Shown: positions 10,653-21,291, counted from the stretch's first letter. The stretch: DNA of 64,000 nucleotides from Shewanella sp. UCD-KL21 (GCF_001957135.1 NZ_MPHK01000003.1:62001-126000); one strand, 5' to 3'. Notes: generated from the letters alone by a model not told the origin. Made by a program: numbers and translations.

Positions 10653-10721
10653 TGTGATGTTTGTATTTGACAATTGCCTTGAGTATACTTGCTTGCGTCC
10701 TTAAGGGCGACAAACATCACA
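10653..10721 (+). promoter_or_regulatory. Candidate sdh promoter flanked by a perfect 12-bp inverted repeat
   Basis: TGTGATGTTTGT at 10653-10664 and its exact reverse complement ACAAACATCACA at 10710-10721 flank a candidate promoter: weak -35 TTGTAT at 10661-10666 and -10 TATACT at 10684-10689, 17-base spacer. The dyad centre (10687) falls inside the -10 box. Each arm contains TGTGA, a CRP-like half site; extended on the minus strand, the right arm is a fair CRP match (TGTGA, six bases, TCGCC). It lies about 155-220 bases upstream of sdhC. Binding of any regulator is inference. Confidence 0.45.
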
Positions 10722-10874
10722 TTTTTGAAAACATTTTTAAGTTAGCTAAATTAGTGAATTCTCAAATGGTTAAGTGTTTGATAGTAGTCTGTTAAGTTTC
10801 AACATTTTGTTTACATTTGTAGTTTGGTGTATCAAATCGAAGCAAAGCAAGATGAATAATAAAAATAATGCTCA

Positions 10875-11270
10875 ATGGAGCTGAGTGAGCAGAACGTGAA
10901 AAAGCAAAGACCTGTCCATATAGACCTACAGACCATTCGCTTTCCTGCAACGGCGATTGCGTCAATTCTTCACCGTATTTCCGGTGTCATCATGCTGTTT
11001 GCTGTCGGTATTCTTATTTGGATGCTAAATGAATCTTTAGCATCGCCTGAGAGTTTCGCTGGCTTACAATCTCTTTTTGATAACCTGCTAGTTAAGTTTG
11101 TTATTTGGGGAATTCTAACCGCGTTGGTTTATCACTTAATCGTTGGCGTACGTCATCTGATTATGGATACCGGTCGTTGGGAAGAGCTTGCCTCTGGCTT
11201 AGCGTCAGCAAAAATCGCCTTTGTGTTATCAGCGGCGTTTTCTATCATCGTGGGGATTTGGGTATGGTAA
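10875..11270 (+). CDS. sdhC: Succinate dehydrogenase cytochrome b556 subunit
   Basis: This is the membrane anchor subunit that binds haem b and ubiquinone in complex II. Its 131 residues contain the conserved start region KKQRPVHIDLQTIRFP, the SILHRISG motif with the quinone-site Ser and Arg, three membrane helices, and the haem ligand His in YHLIVGVRHL. The ATG at 10875 is used here. A GTG at 10896 (giving VKKQRPV) is an alternative, and neither has a strong ribosome site. It is the first gene of sdhCDAB and overlaps sdhD by 7 bases. Confidence 0.95.
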   Translation: MELSEQNVKKQRPVHIDLQTIRFPATAIASILHRISGVIMLFAVGILIWMLNESLASPESFAGLQSLFDNLLVKFVIWGILTALVYHLIVGVRHLIMDTGRWEELASGLASAKIAFVLSAAFSIIVGIWVW

Positions 11271-11611
11271 CAAATGCAGCAAGCCTTGGACGCAGTGGTG
11301 TTCATGATTTTATTTTAATTCGTGCTAGTGCCGTGATTTTAGCCTGTTATACCATTTTTATGGTGGGTTTTATTGCGTGTAGCGCTCCATTGACATACGA
11401 AATTTGGCAGGGGTTATTCAGTACCTTACCAATGAAAGTATTCACTTTATTAGCGCTTGTGGCTGTACTTATCCATTCATGGATTGGTATTTGGCAAGTG
11501 TTAACTGATTACGTTAAAAACGTATCAGTGCGTGGATTACTTCAGTTCGTTTTTGTCGTAGCAGCTTTTTGTTATCTAGCTGCAGGCATATTAATTGTGT
11601 GGGGTGTATAA
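11264..11611 (+). CDS. sdhD: Succinate dehydrogenase membrane anchor subunit
   Basis: This 115-residue second membrane anchor of complex II aligns with E. coli SdhD throughout: VTNAASLGRSGVHDFILIRASA at the N-terminus (quoted in part), the LTDYVKN motif after helix 2, and a WGV C-terminus. The frame is open further upstream, but the ATG at 11264 gives the family start MVTNA and a 7-base overlap with the end of sdhC. Its stop is directly followed by the sdhA start. Confidence 0.96.
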   Translation: MVTNAASLGRSGVHDFILIRASAVILACYTIFMVGFIACSAPLTYEIWQGLFSTLPMKVFTLLALVAVLIHSWIGIWQVLTDYVKNVSVRGLLQFVFVVAAFCYLAAGILIVWGV

Positions 11612-13378
11612 GTGAGTATTCCAGTTCGCGAATTTGACGCAGTAGTGATTGGCGCTGGTGGCGCTGGCATGCGAGCGGCATTACAAATTTCTAAAGAAGG
11701 TAAGAGCTGTGCGCTTTTATCTAAAGTTTTCCCAACCCGTTCTCATACCGTATCTGCGCAAGGTGGTATTACCGTTGCGTTAGGTAATGCCCATGAAGAT
11801 CACTGGGAACAACACATGTACGATACTGTGAAAGGTTCTGATTTTATCGGTGACCAAGAAGCAATCGAGTTCATGTGTAAGACAGGTCCAGAGGCGGTTA
11901 TTGAACTTGAGCAAATGGGGTTACCATTCTCACGTTTTGAAAACGGCACTATTTACCAACGTCCGTTTGGTGGCCAATCAAAAAACTTTGGTGGCGAGCA
12001 AGCGGCACGTACTGCAGCGGCAGCTGACCGTACAGGTCATGCATTACTTCATTGTCTTTATCAGCAAAATGTTAAACACAAAACTGAAGTATTTTCTGAG
12101 TGGTATGCACTCGATTTAGTGAAAAACGATGACGGTGCAATTGTTGGTTGTACGGCGATTGAAATTGAAACTGGCGAGATTGTTTACTTCAAAGCGAAGG
12201 CAACCATTTTAGCAACCGGTGGTGCAGGGCGTATTTATGCTTCAACCACCAATGCACATATTAATACTGGTGACGGTGTTGGTATGGCAATGCGCGCTGG
12301 CGTTCAAATGCAAGACATGGAAATGTGGCAGTTCCACCCAACGGGTATTGCTGGCGCAGGTGTGCTTGTAACTGAAGGTTGTCGTGGTGAAGGTGGTTAT
12401 CTTTTAAATAAAGATGGCGAGCGTTTCATGGAACGTTATGCACCAAATGCAAAAGATTTAGCATCACGTGATGTTGTTGCTCGCTCGATGATGACAGAAA
12501 TTCGTGAAGGCCGTGGATTAGATGGTCCATTAGGGCCGCATTGTTTACTTAAGCTTGATCACTTAGGTAAAGAAACATTAGAAGCTCGTCTTCCTGGTGT
12601 TTGTGAACTTTCTCGTACTTTTGCGCATATTGATCCAGCAGATGGCCCAATTCCTGTATTGCCAACATGTCATTACATGATGGGTGGTCTACCCGCTAAA
12701 GTGAGTGGTCAAGTTGTTCGTCAAAATGCTGATGGCACTGAACAAGATATCGTGGGTTTATTCGCTGTAGGTGAAATTGCTTGTGTATCAGTACACGGTG
12801 CAAACCGCCTTGGTGGTAATTCATTACTGGATTTAGTGGTATTTGGACGTGCTGCTGGTCAGCATTTAGGTAAAGCACTCGATGCGACTGCGGATCCAAA
12901 AGCGCCATCTGAAGAGCAAATTTCAGCATCACTTGAGCGTCTTAATCGCTGGGAAAGCAATAAAGATGGTGAAGATCCTGCTGTTATTCGTAAAGACTTA
13001 CAGTTATGTATGCAACTTAACTTCTCTGTATTTAGAAGTGGTGATGCAATGGCTGAAGGCCTTAAAGAGCTTAAAGCAATTCGCGATCGTTTAGCGAATG
13101 CTAAGTTATCTGATAACTCTTCAGAATTTAATACTCAACGTATTGAATGTTTAGAGCTTGATAACTTGATGGCGACAGCAATTGCGACAGCTTATGCTGC
13201 GAACTTCCGTACAGAAAGTCGTGGTGCGCATTCTCGTGAGGATTTCTTAGACCGTGATGATGATAATTGGTTATGTCATAGCGTCTTTGACCCCGTCACA
13301 GAAGAAATGACTAAGCGTGAAGTCAACATGGAGCCTAAGCTTCGTGCGGCATTCCCGCCTATCAAGCGTACCTACTAG
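11612..13378 (+). CDS. sdhA: Succinate dehydrogenase flavoprotein subunit
   Basis: This is the catalytic flavoprotein that oxidises succinate to fumarate. Its 588 residues match E. coli SdhA. The dinucleotide motif [10 protein letters not shown] is near residue 15, and the covalent FAD histidine is His45 in [10 protein letters not shown]. Active-site motifs HPTGIAG, the RGEGGYL loop, and SRDVV follow. The start is a GTG at 11612, immediately after the sdhD stop, and the [11 protein letters not shown] context fits the family. Translation is probably coupled to sdhD. Confidence 0.98.
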   Translation: MSIPVREFDAVVIGAGGAGMRAALQISKEGKSCALLSKVFPTRSHTVSAQGGITVALGNAHEDHWEQHMYDTVKGSDFIGDQEAIEFMCKTGPEAVIELEQMGLPFSRFENGTIYQRPFGGQSKNFGGEQAARTAAAADRTGHALLHCLYQQNVKHKTEVFSEWYALDLVKNDDGAIVGCTAIEIETGEIVYFKAKATILATGGAGRIYASTTNAHINTGDGVGMAMRAGVQMQDMEMWQFHPTGIAGAGVLVTEGCRGEGGYLLNKDGERFMERYAPNAKDLASRDVVARSMMTEIREGRGLDGPLGPHCLLKLDHLGKETLEARLPGVCELSRTFAHIDPADGPIPVLPTCHYMMGGLPAKVSGQVVRQNADGTEQDIVGLFAVGEIACVSVHGANRLGGNSLLDLVVFGRAAGQHLGKALDATADPKAPSEEQISASLERLNRWESNKDGEDPAVIRKDLQLCMQLNFSVFRSGDAMAEGLKELKAIRDRLANAKLSDNSSEFNTQRIECLELDNLMATAIATAYAANFRTESRGAHSREDFLDRDDDNWLCHSVFDPVTEEMTKREVNMEPKLRAAFPPIKRTY

Positions 13379-13389
13379 GAGAAGCCCCG

Positions 13390-14097
13390 ATGAAATTGGA
13401 ATTTGCAGTTTATCGCTACAATCCTGATGTAGACACTAAACCATATATGCAGGATTACAGTTTAGATGTGGAAGAAGGTACCGATATGATGGTACTAGAT
13501 GCACTGATGAAGCTGAAAGAGTTAGATCCTGCATTATCATTTAGACGCTCATGTCGTGAGGGTGTATGTGGTAGTGATGGTATGAACATGAATGGTAAAA
13601 ACGGCCTTGCGTGTATTACGCCTGTTTCTACTTTTAAAGGTAAGAAAATTGAAATTCGCCCACTTCCTGGCATGCCAGTTGTGCGCGATTTAATTGTCGA
13701 CCTGACTCAGTTCTACACACAGTACGAAAAAATTAAACCGTTTCTTATCAATGATGAGAAAACACCGGCTCGTGAACATTTACAATCACCTGAAGAGCGT
13801 GCTCATTTAGACGGATTATATGAATGTATCATGTGTGCTTGTTGTTCTACTGCTTGTCCATCTTTCTGGTGGAACCCTGATAAATTTATCGGACCAAGTG
13901 GTTTACTGCATGCATATCGCTTCTTAATTGATAGCCGCGATACGGCAACTGAAGAGCGTTTAGATGGTTTAGACGATGCTTACAGTGTGTTCCGTTGTCA
14001 CGGTATTATGAATTGTGTTGATGTGTGTCCTAAAGGACTAAACCCAACTAAAGCCATTGGCCACATTAAGTCAATGTTACTGAAGCGAGCAGTGTAA
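13390..14097 (+). CDS. sdhB: Succinate dehydrogenase iron-sulfur subunit
   Basis: This 235-residue subunit carries electrons from FAD to quinone through three iron-sulfur clusters. The [2Fe-2S] ligands are in SCREGVCGSDG with a later LAC. The [4Fe-4S] and [3Fe-4S] ligands are in CIMCACCSTACP and in RCHGIMNCVDVCPKG. It starts 11 bases after sdhA with an AGGAG ribosome site. It ends the sdh operon and is followed by two stem-loops. Confidence 0.98.
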   Translation: MKLEFAVYRYNPDVDTKPYMQDYSLDVEEGTDMMVLDALMKLKELDPALSFRRSCREGVCGSDGMNMNGKNGLACITPVSTFKGKKIEIRPLPGMPVVRDLIVDLTQFYTQYEKIKPFLINDEKTPAREHLQSPEERAHLDGLYECIMCACCSTACPSFWWNPDKFIGPSGLLHAYRFLIDSRDTATEERLDGLDDAYSVFRCHGIMNCVDVCPKGLNPTKAIGHIKSMLLKRAV

Positions 14098-14106
14098 ATG
14101 CGCAAC

Positions 14107-14176
14107 ATAGAGCTGGGATTTATTGTTATATAGCTCTATTGGGGAGTCATCTTCAACTATGGGGATGACTCTTTTG
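14107..14176 (+). terminator. Two tandem stem-loops after sdhB, the second terminator-like
   Basis: The first hairpin pairs ATAGAGCT (14107-14114) with AGCTCTAT (14132-14139). The second pairs GAGTCATC (14144-14151) with GATGACTC (14164-14171) and is followed by TTTT. The second could terminate or attenuate sdh transcription before sucA; the first may protect the sdh 3' end. The T-run is short, so readthrough into sucA is possible. Confidence 0.55.
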
Positions 14177-14351
14177 TGTGTGTTAGAAGACCTTTGTAAT
14201 TAACTGTTTAAATTATATAGTTATATCGCTATTATCCGTAGTTGATAAACAGCGTTAAACGAAAGAGTTAATACGATTCGATTGTGGTGCAACCAGGTAT
14301 CGCAATTATGAAATTGGCGAAGCACGTGTATCAAGTTTGGAAGGAAAAGTA

Positions 14352-17174
14352 ATGCACCAAGGCATCATGAAAGCTTGGCTCGAATCGTCACATTTAAGTG
14401 GCTCAAATTCGACCTACGTAGAAGAGATGTATGAAGCCTATCAAGAAGATCCAAGTTCAGTTACCGCTGATTGGCAAGTCGTTTTTGATAATCTCCCTGC
14501 GGTAAATGGTACTTCTCAAGATCTACCTGAAACTGCACACTCTAAAGTACGTGATTATTTCCGCAGTTTAGCATTAGAAGGTCGTGCCAAAGGCGCTAGC
14601 CGTGTTACTGACCCAGAGTTAGATGCTAAACAAGTAAAAGTCCTCCAGTTAATTAACGCTCACCGTTTTCGTGGTCACCAAAATGCTAACCTTGATCCGT
14701 TAGGTTTATGGCACCGTGAGCCAGTATCTGAATTAAACCCAGCATTTCATGGTTTAGATGCCGAAGATATGCAACGTGAATTCAATACCGGTTCATTTGC
14801 ATACGGTAGTGACACCCTTAAATTAGCCGACATAGTTCATGCATTAAAAAGTACCTATTGTGGTTCTATTGGTGCTGAATACATGCATATTACCGATACC
14901 GATGAAAAGCGTTGGATTCAGCAACGTCTTGAACCGTCTTTGGGTAAAGCAAATTACGATAACACCACTAAGAAACGCATTCTAGAAGGCCTAAATGCTG
15001 CTGAAGGTATGGAAAAATACCTTGGCGCAAAATTTCCAGGCGCAAAACGTTTCTCCCTTGAAGGTGGTGATGCGTTAGTGCCAATGATGCGTGAGATTTT
15101 ATATCGCGCAGGTGAAGCAGGTACCAAAGAAATTGTCGTCGGTATGGCTCACCGTGGTCGCTTAAACGTCCTTGTTAACGTACTGGGTAAGCGTCCTGCT
15201 GAATTATTTGATGAATTTGCCGGTAAGCATGATGAAATCCAAGGTTCTGGTGACGTTAAGTATCACCAAGGCTTTTCATCTGATTTCGAAACGCCAGGCG
15301 GAAACGTTCATTTAGCACTGGCCTTTAACCCATCACATTTAGAAATCGTTAACCCTGTGGTTATTGGTTCAGTACGAGCGCGTCAAGACAGACGTGGTTG
15401 TAGCGATGGTTTACAAGTTATGCCAATTACCATTCATGGTGACTCGGCAATTACTGGACAAGGTATTGTGCAAGAGACATTTAACATGTCTCAGACCCGT
15501 GGTTTTAAAGTTGGCGGTAGTATTCGTATCGTTATTAATAACCAAGTGGGTTTCACTACCTCTAATACTGCCGATGTGCGTTCAACGGAATACTGTACTG
15601 ATATTGCCAAAATGGTTCAGGCGCCTATATTCCATGTGAATGCAGATGACCCTGAAGCGGTTGCCTTTATTTCACAGTTAGCTGTTGATTACCGTAACGA
15701 ATTCAAGCGTGATGTGGTTATTGATTTAGTGTGTTATCGCCGCCATGGCCATAACGAAGCAGATGAACCGAGTGCAACTCAACCACTAATGTACGCAAAA
15801 ATCAAAAAGCATCCTACGCCGCGTAAAATCTACGCTGATCGATTAATTGAAGAAAGTAGCATCTCTGCCGATGACGTTACTGGTCTGGTAAATAATTATC
15901 GAGATGCATTAGATGCGGGTGATTGTGTGGTTAAAGAGTGGCGTCCTATGACGTTACACACTGTTGACTGGACGCCATATCTCAATCGTGAGTGGGACGA
16001 AAGCTATCAAGCCTCAATGGCATTTGAAAAGCTCAGTGGCCTTGCCCAAAAGATGGTCGACATTCCAGAAAGCCACAAATTGCAATCTCGGGTCGCTAAG
16101 ATTTATAAAGACCGTGTTTCAATGGCCAATGGTGAAAAACCTGTTGATTGGGGTTTTGCTGAAACGCTAGCTTACGCAACCATATTAGAACAGAAGAAAC
16201 GTGTTCGTATTACTGGCCAAGATTCTGGACGTGGTACTTTCTTCCATCGTCATGCAGTTTTACATAACCAAAATGACGGTACTACTTATTTGCCATTACG
16301 TAATGTTGCAGATGAGCAAGGTGAGATTGATATTACTGACTCAGTATTATCTGAAGCCTCAGTACTGGCATTTGAATATGGTTACGCCACTGCAGAACCG
16401 GGTGGTTTAACTATCTGGGAAGCACAGTTTGGTGATTTTGTTAACTGTGCTCAAGTGGTTATTGATCAATTCTTATCTTCAGGTGAGCAAAAGTGGGGCC
16501 GCTTATGTGGTTTAACAATGTTGCTTCCTCATGGTTATGAAGGCCAAGGCCCTGAGCATTCAAGTGCTCGTCTTGAGCGTTTCTTACAGCTTTGTGCAAA
16601 CCATAATATGCAAGTGTGTGTTCCTTCTACACCAGCACAGGTTTATCACATGCTACGCCGTCAAGTTGTTCGTCCTATGCGTCGTCCACTGGTGGTTATG
16701 TCGCCTAAATCATTACTTCGTCATCCGTTAGCAGTGTCTTCTTTAGAAGATCTTGCAAATGGTAGTTTCCAAAGTGTGATTGGTGAACTTGATGCATTAG
16801 ATGCGAGCAAAGTTGATCGCGTTGTCTTCTGTAGCGGCAAGGTCTATTTCGAGTTACTCGACAAGCGTCGTAAACAAGAAATTACTAACGTTGCTATTGT
16901 CCGTGTGGAGCAGCTTTATCCGTTTCCGCAAGAAGAAATGCAAGCCGCACTTGCTGATTATCAGCACGTTAAAGATTTTGTTTGGTGTCAGGAAGAACCT
17001 CAGAACCAAGGTGCTTGGTATTGTAGCCAACATCATTTCTGGGCCGCTATCCCTGCTGGAGCTGAACTAACCTACGCTGGCCGTGAAGCATCTGCTGCAC
17101 CAGCTTGTGGTTATCCTGCTCTGCATGCACGCCAACAAGAAGCATTAGTTAATAGCGCATTAAAACTGTCGTAA
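14352..17174 (+). CDS. sucA: 2-oxoglutarate dehydrogenase E1 component
   Basis: This thiamine-diphosphate enzyme decarboxylates 2-oxoglutarate and transfers the succinyl group to SucB lipoate. It has about 940 residues, against 933 in E. coli. Seen are the thiamine-binding region (GDSAITGQG, then NNQVGFTTS), the catalytic histidines in MAHRGRLNVL and the C-terminal transketolase-like domain (HGYEGQGPEHSSARLERFLQL, quoted in part). The frame also has a TTG at 14337, but the ATG at 14352 is preceded by GGAAGGAAAAG and gives the family start MHQGIMKAWLES. It is followed after 27 bases by sucB. Confidence 0.98.
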   Translation: MHQGIMKAWLESSHLSGSNSTYVEEMYEAYQEDPSSVTADWQVVFDNLPAVNGTSQDLPETAHSKVRDYFRSLALEGRAKGASRVTDPELDAKQVKVLQLINAHRFRGHQNANLDPLGLWHREPVSELNPAFHGLDAEDMQREFNTGSFAYGSDTLKLADIVHALKSTYCGSIGAEYMHITDTDEKRWIQQRLEPSLGKANYDNTTKKRILEGLNAAEGMEKYLGAKFPGAKRFSLEGGDALVPMMREILYRAGEAGTKEIVVGMAHRGRLNVLVNVLGKRPAELFDEFAGKHDEIQGSGDVKYHQGFSSDFETPGGNVHLALAFNPSHLEIVNPVVIGSVRARQDRRGCSDGLQVMPITIHGDSAITGQGIVQETFNMSQTRGFKVGGSIRIVINNQVGFTTSNTADVRSTEYCTDIAKMVQAPIFHVNADDPEAVAFISQLAVDYRNEFKRDVVIDLVCYRRHGHNEADEPSATQPLMYAKIKKHPTPRKIYADRLIEESSISADDVTGLVNNYRDALDAGDCVVKEWRPMTLHTVDWTPYLNREWDESYQASMAFEKLSGLAQKMVDIPESHKLQSRVAKIYKDRVSMANGEKPVDWGFAETLAYATILEQKKRVRITGQDSGRGTFFHRHAVLHNQNDGTTYLPLRNVADEQGEIDITDSVLSEASVLAFEYGYATAEPGGLTIWEAQFGDFVNCAQVVIDQFLSSGEQKWGRLCGLTMLLPHGYEGQGPEHSSARLERFLQLCANHNMQVCVPSTPAQVYHMLRRQVVRPMRRPLVVMSPKSLLRHPLAVSSLEDLANGSFQSVIGELDALDASKVDRVVFCSGKVYFELLDKRRKQEITNVAIVRVEQLYPFPQEEMQAALADYQHVKDFVWCQEEPQNQGAWYCSQHHFWAAIPAGAELTYAGREASAAPACGYPALHARQQEALVNSALKLS

Positions 17175-17201
17175 TAGAAAATTATAAAAGGAAAGCTTTC
17201 C

Positions 17202-18392
17202 ATGAGTATCGAAATTAAGGTACCCGTTCTGCCAGAATCAGTTGCAGATGCAACAATCGCGACATGGCATGTGCAACCTGGCGAACAGGTTTCTCGTGAC
17301 CAAAATCTAGTTGATATCGAAACTGATAAAGTTGTACTAGAAGTTGTTGCGCCAGAAGATGGTTCTATTAGCGAATTATTATTCCAAGAAGGTGACACTG
17401 TTCTTGGTGAGCAAGTGATTGCAAACTTCGTTGCTGGTGCAGTTTCAGGTCAAGAAGTCACTAAAGCAGAAGCTGAAGCGGCATCACCTGCAGCTGAATC
17501 TACAGATGAGTCAAATGATGCATTAAGCCCATCTGTACGCCGTTTAATTGCTGAGCATAATCTTGATGCAAGCAAAGTAAAAGGCACTGGTGTTGGTGGA
17601 CGTGTGACTAAAGAAGATGTGGAAGCATTTGTTAAGTCAGCACCTGCGGCTAAACCTGCTGCAGCGCCTGCGCTAATTGCACCACTTGAAGGTCGTACTC
17701 AAAAACGTGTTCCTATGACGCGTTTACGTAAGACGATTGCTAATCGTTTATTAGAGGCTAAAAACTCTACCGCAATGCTAACAACGTTTAACGAAGTTAA
17801 CATGCAGCCAATCATGGATATTCGTAAGCAATACCAAGAAGTATTTGAAAAACGTCATGGTATTCGTTTAGGTTTCATGTCTTTCTACGTAAAGGCGGTA
17901 ACTGAAGCATTAAAACGTTTCCCTGAAGTTAACGCGTCTATCGACGGTGACGAACTGGTTTATCACAACTATTTTGATGTCAGCATTGCCGTATCAACGC
18001 CACGTGGTCTGGTTACCCCAGTACTACGTGATACCGATACCATGAGCCTTGCTGAAATTGAAAAAAATGTTCGTGAATTAGCAATCAAAGGCCGTGATGG
18101 CAAGTTATCTGTTGCTGATATGACCGGTGGTAACTTCACCGTGACTAATGGCGGCGTATTTGGCTCGCTAATGTCGACGCCAATTTTAAACCTTCCACAA
18201 AGCGCGATTTTAGGCATGCATGCCATTAAAGATCGCCCAATGGCTGTGAATGGTGAGGTTGTTATTCAACCTATGATGTACCTAGCATTATCTTACGACC
18301 ATCGTATTGTTGATGGCCGTGAGTCAGTTGGCTTCTTGGTCGCTATTAAAGACTTCCTTGAAGACCCAACTCGTCTATTGCTTGACCTCTAA
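17202..18392 (+). CDS. sucB: Dihydrolipoamide succinyltransferase (2-oxoglutarate dehydrogenase E2)
   Basis: This is the core of the 2-oxoglutarate dehydrogenase complex, passing the succinyl group from lipoate to CoA. The 396 residues contain one lipoyl domain with the lipoyl lysine at position 43 ([10 protein letters not shown]), a short Ala/Glu-rich linker, the E1/E3-binding domain ([13 protein letters not shown], then GGRVTKEDV), a second Ala/Pro linker, and the catalytic domain with [11 protein letters not shown], whose His and Asp are catalytic. The start has AAAGGAAAG upstream. No lpd (E3) gene follows. Confidence 0.98.
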   Translation: MSIEIKVPVLPESVADATIATWHVQPGEQVSRDQNLVDIETDKVVLEVVAPEDGSISELLFQEGDTVLGEQVIANFVAGAVSGQEVTKAEAEAASPAAESTDESNDALSPSVRRLIAEHNLDASKVKGTGVGGRVTKEDVEAFVKSAPAAKPAAAPALIAPLEGRTQKRVPMTRLRKTIANRLLEAKNSTAMLTTFNEVNMQPIMDIRKQYQEVFEKRHGIRLGFMSFYVKAVTEALKRFPEVNASIDGDELVYHNYFDVSIAVSTPRGLVTPVLRDTDTMSLAEIEKNVRELAIKGRDGKLSVADMTGGNFTVTNGGVFGSLMSTPILNLPQSAILGMHAIKDRPMAVNGEVVIQPMMYLALSYDHRIVDGRESVGFLVAIKDFLEDPTRLLLDL

Positions 18393-18471
18393 GAGTCAAC
18401 TAGACAATACCCTCGTAGCTGGCTCATTAGAGCCAGTAGGATTTTATAAAGAAGTATATGGATAGATCATC

Positions 18472-19638
18472 ATGAATTTGCATGAGTATCAGGCAAAATC
18501 CTTATTTGCCGAATATGGTTTACCAGTTTCAGAAGGCTTCGCTTGCGATACAGCCCAAGAAGCGGTAGAAGCTGCTGGTCACATTGGCGGCGATATGTGG
18601 GTTGTTAAGTGTCAAGTACACGCTGGCGGCCGTGGTAAAGCAGGTGGCGTTAAAGTCACTGGCGATAAAGAAGAAATCAGAGCATTTGCTGAAAAATGGT
18701 TAGGTAAGAACTTAGTGACTTACCAAACTGATGAAAAAGGCCAGCCTGTTGCTAAAATTTTAGTAGAAAGCTGTACTGATATTGCAAATGAACTTTACCT
18801 AGGTGCTGTTGTTGACCGTGCGACTCGTCGCGTTGTGTTTATGGCATCAACTGAAGGTGGCGTTGAAATTGAAACTGTGGCTGAAGAAACCCCAGAGTTA
18901 ATTCACAAAGCAATCATCGATCCTTTAACAGGTCCTCAACCATACCAAGCACGTGATCTTGGCTTCAAGTTAGGTTTAAACCCAACTCAAATGAAGCAGT
19001 TCACTAAAGTGTTTATGGGTCTTGCAAAAATGTTCGAAGACCATGATTTCGCTTTATTAGAAATCAACCCGCTTGTGATCACTGACGAAGGTAATATCCA
19101 TTGTCTTGATGGCAAGATTGGTATCGATGGTAATGCTTTATTCCGTCAACCTAAAATCCGTGACATGCACGATCCATCACAAGATGATGCCCGTGAAGCA
19201 CACGCAGCTAAGTTTGAACTTAACTACGTTGCACTAGACGGAAACGTAGGTTGTATGGTTAACGGTGCAGGCCTAGCAATGGGTACTATGGACATCGTAA
19301 ACCTACATGGCGGCAAGCCAGCTAACTTCTTAGACGTTGGCGGCGGAGCAACGAAAGAACGTGTAGCAGAAGCATTTAAAATCATTCTTTCTGACTCAAA
19401 CGTTAAAGCTGTTTTAGTTAACATCTTTGGTGGCATCGTACGTTGTGACATGATCGCAGAAGGTATTATCGGCGCTGTTAAAGAAGTCGGTGTAGAAGTT
19501 CCTGTTGTTGTCCGTCTTGAAGGTACTAACGCTGAACTAGGCCGTGAAGTACTTGCAGGTTCTGGTCTTGATATTATCGCAGCTGCGTCATTAACTGATG
19601 CTGCTGAGAAAGTTGTTGCTGCTGCGGAGGGCAAATAA
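18472..19638 (+). CDS. sucC: Succinyl-CoA synthetase (ADP-forming) beta subunit
   Basis: This is the ATP-grasp subunit of succinyl-CoA synthetase, which makes ATP or GTP from succinyl-CoA. Its 388 residues equal the E. coli length. It starts [18 protein letters not shown], has the nucleotide-binding [12 protein letters not shown] loop, and the C-terminal power-helix region with [15 protein letters not shown]. It lies 79 bases after sucB and its stop overlaps the sucD start by one base (TAATG). Confidence 0.98.
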   Translation: MNLHEYQAKSLFAEYGLPVSEGFACDTAQEAVEAAGHIGGDMWVVKCQVHAGGRGKAGGVKVTGDKEEIRAFAEKWLGKNLVTYQTDEKGQPVAKILVESCTDIANELYLGAVVDRATRRVVFMASTEGGVEIETVAEETPELIHKAIIDPLTGPQPYQARDLGFKLGLNPTQMKQFTKVFMGLAKMFEDHDFALLEINPLVITDEGNIHCLDGKIGIDGNALFRQPKIRDMHDPSQDDAREAHAAKFELNYVALDGNVGCMVNGAGLAMGTMDIVNLHGGKPANFLDVGGGATKERVAEAFKIILSDSNVKAVLVNIFGGIVRCDMIAEGIIGAVKEVGVEVPVVVRLEGTNAELGREVLAGSGLDIIAAASLTDAAEKVVAAAEGK

Positions 19639-20510
19639 TGTCCGTATTAATTAACAAAGATACTAAAGTTATCTGTCAAGGTTTCACCGGTGGCCAAGGT
19701 ACTTTCCACTCTGAGCAAGCAATTGCTTACGGTACAAAAATGGTTGGCGGTGTATCTCCAGGAAAAGGTGGTCAAGTTCACCTAGGTCTTCCTGTATTTA
19801 ATACTGTTAAAGATGCTGTAGCTGAAACGGGCGCAACTGCGACTGTTATCTATGTACCAGCACCTTTTTGTAAAGATGCAATCCTTGAAGCAATCGACGG
19901 TGGCATTGAGCTAATCGTATGTATTACTGAAGGTATTCCAACTTTAGACATGCTTCAAGTTAAAGTTAAACTTGAAGAAACTGGCGTGCGTATGATTGGT
20001 CCTAACTGTCCAGGTGTTATTACTCCTGGTGAGTGTAAGATTGGTATCATGCCTGGTCACATCCACAAGCCTGGTAAAGTCGGTATTGTTTCACGCTCTG
20101 GTACATTAACGTACGAAGCTGTTAAACAAACTACTGACGAAGGCTTTGGCCAATCTACTTGTGTAGGTATTGGTGGTGACCCAATTCCAGGTACTAACTT
20201 CATCGACGTATTGGAAATGTTCCAAAACGATCCACAAACTGAAGCAATCGTAATGATTGGTGAAATTGGTGGTACTGCTGAAGAAGAAGCTGCTGAATTC
20301 ATCAAAGAAAATGTAACTAAGCCTGTTGTATCTTACATTGCTGGTGTTACTGCACCAGAAGGTAAGCGTATGGGTCATGCTGGCGCAATTATCGCTGGCG
20401 GTAAAGGTACTGCTGAAGATAAGTTTGCTGCATTAGAAGCTGCTGGCGTAAGCACAGTTCGCTCTTTAGCTGACATCGGTAAAGCACTGCGTACTAAAAC
20501 TGGCTGGTAA
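19638..20510 (+). CDS. sucD: Succinyl-CoA synthetase alpha subunit
   Basis: This 290-residue subunit binds CoA and carries the phosphohistidine intermediate, His in [14 protein letters not shown] near the C-terminus. The N-terminal Rossmann fold reads [16 protein letters not shown] with [14 protein letters not shown], and the CoA-site [11 protein letters not shown] follows. It overlaps sucC by one base, the usual coupling, and ends the TCA operon ahead of a strong terminator. Confidence 0.98.
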   Translation: MSVLINKDTKVICQGFTGGQGTFHSEQAIAYGTKMVGGVSPGKGGQVHLGLPVFNTVKDAVAETGATATVIYVPAPFCKDAILEAIDGGIELIVCITEGIPTLDMLQVKVKLEETGVRMIGPNCPGVITPGECKIGIMPGHIHKPGKVGIVSRSGTLTYEAVKQTTDEGFGQSTCVGIGGDPIPGTNFIDVLEMFQNDPQTEAIVMIGEIGGTAEEEAAEFIKENVTKPVVSYIAGVTAPEGKRMGHAGAIIAGGKGTAEDKFAALEAAGVSTVRSLADIGKALRTKTGW

Positions 20511-20527
20511 ATCCTAGTGAGTTAATT

Positions 20528-20553
20528 AAAAGGCGCCATTCGGCGCCTTTTTT
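20528..20553 (+). terminator. Rho-independent terminator after sucD
   Basis: AAAAGGCGCC, a short ATTC loop and GGCGCCTTTTTT form a strong stem with a T-run, 17 bases after the sucD stop. Confidence 0.92.
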
Positions 20554-20678
20554 GTTTTTATGCTTTTGTCGCTAGGTTTTATTCTGCAATAATTTCTTTA
20601 AAAACCATAATTTCATATTTTACAGCGTGTTATTCTGTGTTTAACTGGCTATTAATATTTAAATGATTAAGGATAATC

Positions 20679-21206
20679 ATGAGCAACGTCATAAAACCCA
20701 CAGCTATTATTACTGAAACCCCAAGGCTTATCTTGCGACCTTTTGTTGAAGATGATGCCGAAGCATTATTTTTAATGAACAGCATTCCAGAAATATTGAC
20801 TTATATTCCCCAAGAGCCACTCACTAGCATAGCTGAAGCAAAAGAGATTTTTAGCTCAATTATTCAAGCTGATTATCAAAAGCATGGTTTTGGTCGTTGG
20901 GCGGTGCATCATAAACAAGATAATAAAGTCATTGGCTTTTGTGGGCCTAAATATATTCCTGAATACGATAAAGTAGAAATAGGTTATCGCTATTTACCTG
21001 AGTACTGGGGCAAGGGCATAGGCTATGAGGCGGCGCATGCAACAGTTAACACACTAAAACCGCAATTCGATATCGACTTAGTCATAGCCCTTATTTTACA
21101 TGGCAATCTAGGCTCAGAAGCGATAGCAAAAAAACTGGGCATGAGCATACATGAAGAAAACGAATATCTCGGCTCGAAAGTACATGTGTATCAAATGACT
21201 TTATAA
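20679..21206 (+). CDS. GNAT-family N-acetyltransferase, RimJ/RimL type
   Basis: This 175-residue single-domain acetyltransferase starts with the typical ITETPRLILRPFVEDDAEAL segment (quoted in part). The acetyl-CoA-binding core is PEYWGKGIGYEAAHAT near residues 108-123, followed by NLGSEAIAKKLGM. The family includes ribosomal-protein and small-molecule acetyltransferases, and the substrate is not predictable. It stands alone between two terminators, with its own AAGGATA ribosome site. Confidence 0.9.
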   Translation: MSNVIKPTAIITETPRLILRPFVEDDAEALFLMNSIPEILTYIPQEPLTSIAEAKEIFSSIIQADYQKHGFGRWAVHHKQDNKVIGFCGPKYIPEYDKVEIGYRYLPEYWGKGIGYEAAHATVNTLKPQFDIDLVIALILHGNLGSEAIAKKLGMSIHEENEYLGSKVHVYQMTL

Positions 21207-21234
21207 AGGCATTACTCATGGCGAGTGTAAAAAC

Positions 21235-21263
21235 AAAAAAACCAGCAAGTATGCTGGTTTTTT
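21235..21263. terminator. Bidirectional terminator between the acetyltransferase and fur
   Basis: AACCAGCA and TGCTGGTT form an 8-bp stem with a 4-base loop, flanked by an A-run and a T-run, serving two convergent genes. Confidence 0.88.
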
Positions 21264-21291
21264 AATGACTATTTATCAGGCTTGGCGATAA

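Noticed and set aside
11105..11263. Longer N-terminus for SdhD
   Set aside because: The open frame overlaps sdhC and does not match the family; the ATG at 11264 gives the conserved start.
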